Source of the DNA: an uncultured Candidatus Saccharibacteria bacterium
GTDB lineage: Bacteria > Patescibacteriota > Saccharimonadia > Saccharimonadales > Saccharimonadaceae
DNA length: 8,832 bases
Direction of reading: 5' to 3'
Assembly: GCA_937919305.1 (NCBI GenBank)
Contig: CALFQW010000033.1
Span: 1 to 8,832 of the forward strand
Both the position numbers and the translations under genes were made by a program. Positions 6,768 to 8,832 of the stretch are shown here, in pieces. A model generated the notes under the pieces. It searched no databases and was not told the origin of the DNA. It was given only the letters and a program-made list of their open reading frames with translations. Within the stretch, counting starts at the first letter, position 1. Each line of letters begins with the position of its first letter.

Positions 6768-7181
6768 ATGCCAACTATTAATCAGCTCGTGCGCAAACCT
6801 CGTAAAACAGCCGCTAAGAAGAGCAAATCACCTGCACTTGGTCGCATTCATAACGCGCTCAAGTCTCGTTACTATGATCAGACTGCACCGTTGAAGCGCG
6901 GTGTCTGTATCAAAGTCACTACCAAAACACCGAAAAAGCCTAACTCGGCACTTCGAAAAGTAGCGCGTGTTCGTCTAACGAATGGTCAGGAAGTTTGGGC
7001 ATACATCGGTGGCGAAGGTCATAACCTTCAGGAGCACGCTGTAGTGCTCGTACGCGGAGGGCGTGTCCCAGACCTTCCTGGTGTTCGTTATCACATCGTC
7101 CGAGGTGCTCTCGATCTTCAGGGTGTGGGCAAGCGCAAACAAGGCCGTAGTAAATACGGTAGCAAGAAGGAGGACAAGTAA
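6768..7181 (+). CDS. rpsL: 30S ribosomal protein S12
   Basis: S12 of 137 residues, the decoding-centre protein of the small subunit. It shows the family start [13 protein letters not shown], the loop [13 protein letters not shown] (residues 52 to 64, with the conserved Lys pair at 56 and 57), [10 protein letters not shown] and [16 protein letters not shown]. Relative to E. coli it has about 13 extra residues between ALG and KRGVC, as also seen in Bacillus-type S12. Residue 101 is Pro where nearly all bacteria I recall have Lys (E. coli K87, a streptomycin-resistance position). The neighbouring D102, the methylthiolation site in E. coli, is kept. The C-terminus is the usual basic [13 protein letters not shown] in a hairpin loop is the ribosome binding site. 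The last base of its TAA is the first base of the rpsG ATG. Confidence 0.98.
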   Translation: MPTINQLVRKPRKTAAKKSKSPALGRIHNALKSRYYDQTAPLKRGVCIKVTTKTPKKPNSALRKVARVRLTNGQEVWAYIGGEGHNLQEHAVVLVRGGRVPDLPGVRYHIVRGALDLQGVGKRKQGRSKYGSKKEDK

Positions 7182-7660
7182 TGCCTCGTAAAGTTACAAA
7201 AAGCCTACAGCGTCGCATCAATCCTGACCGCAAGTATCAGTCGGTTATCGTACAGCGCCTCATCAACAAGAGTATGCTCGATGGTAAGAAGTTACTCGCT
7301 GAGCGACAAGTCTACAGCGCGCTCGAGATCGCAGCTAAAAAGCTCAAGTCAGAAGACCCACTAGAAGTATTTGAGAAAGCTCTCAAAAACATACAGCCAA
7401 ACTACGAGGTGAAGAGCCGTCGAGTTGGTGGTGCTAACTATCAGATCCCGTTCCCTATACAAGGTCATCGTCAGAATCACTTCGCATTTAGCTGGCTCGT
7501 ACAGAGTGCTCGTGCTCGTAGCGGAATGCCATATGAACAACGGCTCGCTGCTGAGATCGTTGATGCACATAACGAAGCCGGTGCAGCCTTCAAGAAGAAG
7601 GAAGACACGCACAAGATGGCCGAAGCTAACCGTGCATTCGCACACTTTGCCAGAGGCTAA
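7181..7660 (+). CDS. rpsG: 30S ribosomal protein S7
   Basis: S7 of 159 residues, the primary 16S rRNA binder that nucleates assembly of the 30S head. Visible blocks are [42 protein letters not shown], the highly conserved VKSRRVGGANYQIP (residues 77 to 90), RLAAEIVDA and KKKEDTHKMAEANRAFAHF near the end. Length is normal for the family. The region IQGHRQNHFAFSW differs from the commoner 'RPERR..LALRW' but is in register. AAGGAGG (7167 to 7173) lies 7 nt before ATG 7181. The start overlaps the rpsL stop by one base (TAATG), so the genes are translationally coupled and there is no room for the long rpsL-rpsG regulatory spacer of E. coli. Confidence 0.98.
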   Translation: MPRKVTKSLQRRINPDRKYQSVIVQRLINKSMLDGKKLLAERQVYSALEIAAKKLKSEDPLEVFEKALKNIQPNYEVKSRRVGGANYQIPFPIQGHRQNHFAFSWLVQSARARSGMPYEQRLAAEIVDAHNEAGAAFKKKEDTHKMAEANRAFAHFARG

Positions 7661-7662
7661 GG

Positions 7663-7992
7663 ATGCCAGCGGCTGAATCATTGCAAGGAGGGCAAGAAGC
7701 TGTTTATCCTGCTCGTTGTGCCGGTGAGTGCCATCTCGGGCCGAAGGCCTTGGCATTAGTAGATGGCGTCCTGAGCGCAAATTGTCCTGAACCTAAGCCG
7801 TTTAATGTAGATGCAATCGTAGTTGTAGACACAAATAATCCAACAGACGACGAATCAGTTCTTGCGATGCCTGGAGAAGGGGACCTTGACCAAAGAGTCT
7901 GTACCAATCCTCGACTAGTAAGGGCCGTTAGAGAACAAGCAACCCTTGAAGTAGATCATTTTTTAGTAACATCAGTAAAAACGGGAGAATAA
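7663..7992 (+). CDS. Hypothetical 109-aa protein within the str operon
   Basis: I do not recognise this protein. ATG 7663 starts two bases after the rpsG stop with AGAGG (7652 to 7656) 6 nt upstream; the TAA ends three bases before the fusA ATG. This tight spacing argues for a real, co-translated gene. Residues 1 to 45 contain three cysteines (C19, C23, C41) in CAGECH and ANCPEP; C80 is the fourth. Then NVDAIVVVDTNNPTDDESV looks like a buried strand followed by an acidic loop, and the C-terminus REQATLEVDHFLVTSVK looks like strand and helix. No signal peptide or membrane segment is seen. Codon use is somewhat more A-rich (AGA, CAA, GTA) than in rpsG. A strong AAGGAGG at 7685 to 7691 lies inside the frame, but no good start codon follows it in this frame. 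Coding is likely; function is unknown. Confidence 0.7.
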   Translation: MPAAESLQGGQEAVYPARCAGECHLGPKALALVDGVLSANCPEPKPFNVDAIVVVDTNNPTDDESVLAMPGEGDLDQRVCTNPRLVRAVREQATLEVDHFLVTSVKTGE

Positions 7993-7995
7993 ACG

Positions 7996-8686
7996 ATGGC
8001 AGGACAAAAAGACGTACCACTCAAGCAGTATCGTAACATCGGTATCATTGCGCATATCGACGCAGGTAAAACCACGACAACCGAAGGTATTCTATATCGT
8101 ACAGGTATCAACCACAAGATCGGTGAAGTTCGTGGCGCAGATGGAGATAGCGCAACAACTGACTGGATGGCGCAAGAGAAAGAACGTGGTATCACTATCA
8201 CCTCTGCAGCGGTCACTTGTTTCTGGAAAGATCACAAGATCAACATCATCGATACACCAGGTCACATCGACTTTACCGCAGAGGTTGAGCGTTCACTTCG
8301 TGTGCTCGATGGCGCTGTGACAGTATTTGACGGCAAGATGGGTGTTGAGGCTCAGTCTGAAACCGTTTGGCGTCAGGCAAACAAGTACGGTGTTCCACGC
8401 ATCTGCTTCATAAACAAGATCAATCAAACTGGTGGTGACTTCTACAAATCACTGGAGTCTATCCACACCCGGCTGTCAAAGCACGCACTCCCTGTACACC
8501 TCCCAATAGGTTTTGAAAAAGACATCAACGGAGTTGTTGATCTCGTTGACATGAAAGCCTACACGTACTCCGACTACACCGACAAGCAGCTTATCCAGGG
8601 TGATATACCGGCGGATATGCTCGAGAAAGCAAAGAATGCCCGACACCTGCTAGTTGAAGCTGCGGTAGAGGCAGATGATGAGCTGT
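7996..8686 (+). CDS. fusA: Elongation factor G, N-terminal part (3' truncated by chimera)
   Basis: Roughly the first 230 of about 700 residues of EF-G, the GTPase that drives tRNA-mRNA translocation. ATG 7996 has GGGAG (7983 to 7987) 8 nt upstream. G-domain motifs are G1 [11 protein letters not shown] (residues 19 to 29), switch [12 protein letters not shown]3 DTPGH (86 to 90) and G4 NKIN (140 to 143). The canonical G4 is NKxD, so the guanine-recognising Asp is Asn here. The G' insert region follows ([23 protein letters not shown]). Family similarity holds to about [13 protein letters not shown] (near 8687). After that the frame continues to a TAA at 8740 to 8742, but those last 18 residues or so are not EF-G; they come from the antisense of a reverse transcriptase fragment. 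Domains II to V are missing. Confidence 0.95.
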
Positions 8687-8690
8687 TTGA
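8660..8690. other. Probable chimeric junction between fusA and retroelement DNA
   Basis: EF-G similarity on the + strand stops near 8687. Reverse transcriptase-like similarity on the minus strand begins at 8832 and is clear to about 8683, perhaps on to 8663. The overlap (about 20 to 25 bases) would read well in both proteins, which fits joining through a short shared sequence. Confidence 0.65.
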
Positions 8691-8832
8691 TCTGTGCGGG
8701 GACCATTTCCGTTTTCCAGAAAAGTTTCATAATTCCCAATAAGGAATCCTGGATCACGTGTAGCCCGGCGCTTAGCTCATCGTAGGTGACCTCATCGGGC
8801 CCGCTAGCCTTTCCAGAAGATAATTTCCCGAA
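8683..8832 (-). mobile_element. Fragment of a non-LTR (LINE-type) reverse transcriptase
   Basis: Read on the minus strand from 8832, 50 codons are open and include SSGKASGPDEVTYDEL, then a helical stretch ending [12 protein letters not shown] and AQIK. This matches the start of the reverse transcriptase domain in eukaryotic non-LTR retrotransposons: the 'GKAxGPDG' block, a helix, 'lFN.iw.tg.vP..wK', then 'iiPlyK'. Bacterial group II intron enzymes do not carry this KAxGPD block. The catalytic YxDD motif lies outside the window. The G expected after GPD is E here, so the copy may be divergent or decayed. It most likely entered the contig by misassembly or amplification chimerism. Confidence 0.6.

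Noticed and set aside
7685..7702. Strong AAGGAGG inside the 109-aa frame, followed by CTG and a short hydrophobic reading LFILLVVPVSAIS
   Set aside because: That frame stops after about 20 codons and uses a rare start; more likely an incidental LQGG coding sequence.
7729..7755. Hairpin TGCCA...GGCC-GAA-GGCC...TGGCA as a possible S7-binding element
   Set aside because: It has an asymmetric internal loop and short stems and lies inside a plausible coding frame; too weak to call.
1..8832. Search by eye for tRNA, rRNA, CRISPR repeats, insertion-sequence ends and phage attachment sites
   Set aside because: No cloverleaf, regular spaced repeats or terminal inverted repeats with target duplications were seen.

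Overview
The window is a contig of about 8.8 kb. Its core, roughly 330 to 8660, is a bacterial transcription/translation locus, all on the + strand: rpoB (3' part) - rpoC - small orphan gene - rpsL - rpsG - small orphan gene - fusA (5' part). Gene order, the moderate base composition (near 47% GC where I counted in rpoB) and protein details suggest Patescibacteria (CPR), most likely a Saccharibacteria (TM7)-like organism. Those details are the long acidic tail of beta, the zinc-free beta prime and an EF-G with NKIN in place of NKxD. This assignment rests on recollection of the families, not on a search. UGA is used as a stop (end of the 114-aa gene) with no sign of recoding, which argues against the UGA-recoding CPR groups (Gracilibacteria, Absconditabacteria).

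Both ends appear foreign. Bases 1 to about 310 are 64% GC with GC-rich third codon positions. They encode a piece that looks like an alpha/alpha-toroid (six-hairpin) glycosidase, joined in frame to rpoB. The last ~150 bases, read on the minus strand, encode a stretch resembling the reverse transcriptase of a eukaryotic non-LTR (LINE-type) retrotransposon, joined to a truncated fusA. At each join the two sources seem to share about 20 bases, so assembly or amplification chimerism is the simplest explanation.

The core holds at least three transcription units. (1) rpoB-rpoC, one base apart, ends in a perfect 15-bp hairpin terminator. (2) A 114-aa orphan gene has its own promoter, starting inside that terminator stem, and its own terminator. 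(3) rpsL-rpsG-orf109-fusA is transcribed from a near-consensus promoter through a leader of about 160 nt. The leader holds one bulged hairpin and a 10-bp hairpin that displays the rpsL Shine-Dalgarno sequence in its loop, a good candidate for translational control.

The most interesting biology lies in the core enzymes. All eight cysteines of the two structural zinc sites of beta prime are replaced. The trigger loop reads TLNTFH, as in eukaryotic RNA polymerase II, instead of the usual bacterial TMRTFH. A conserved bridge-helix histidine is arginine. Beta has Asp-Asp where Glu-Asp is normal. EF-G carries Asn in place of the guanine-specifying Asp of NKxD. S12 has Pro at the streptomycin-associated Lys87 position. 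Each call comes from reading the protein against remembered reference sequences and should be confirmed by alignment.
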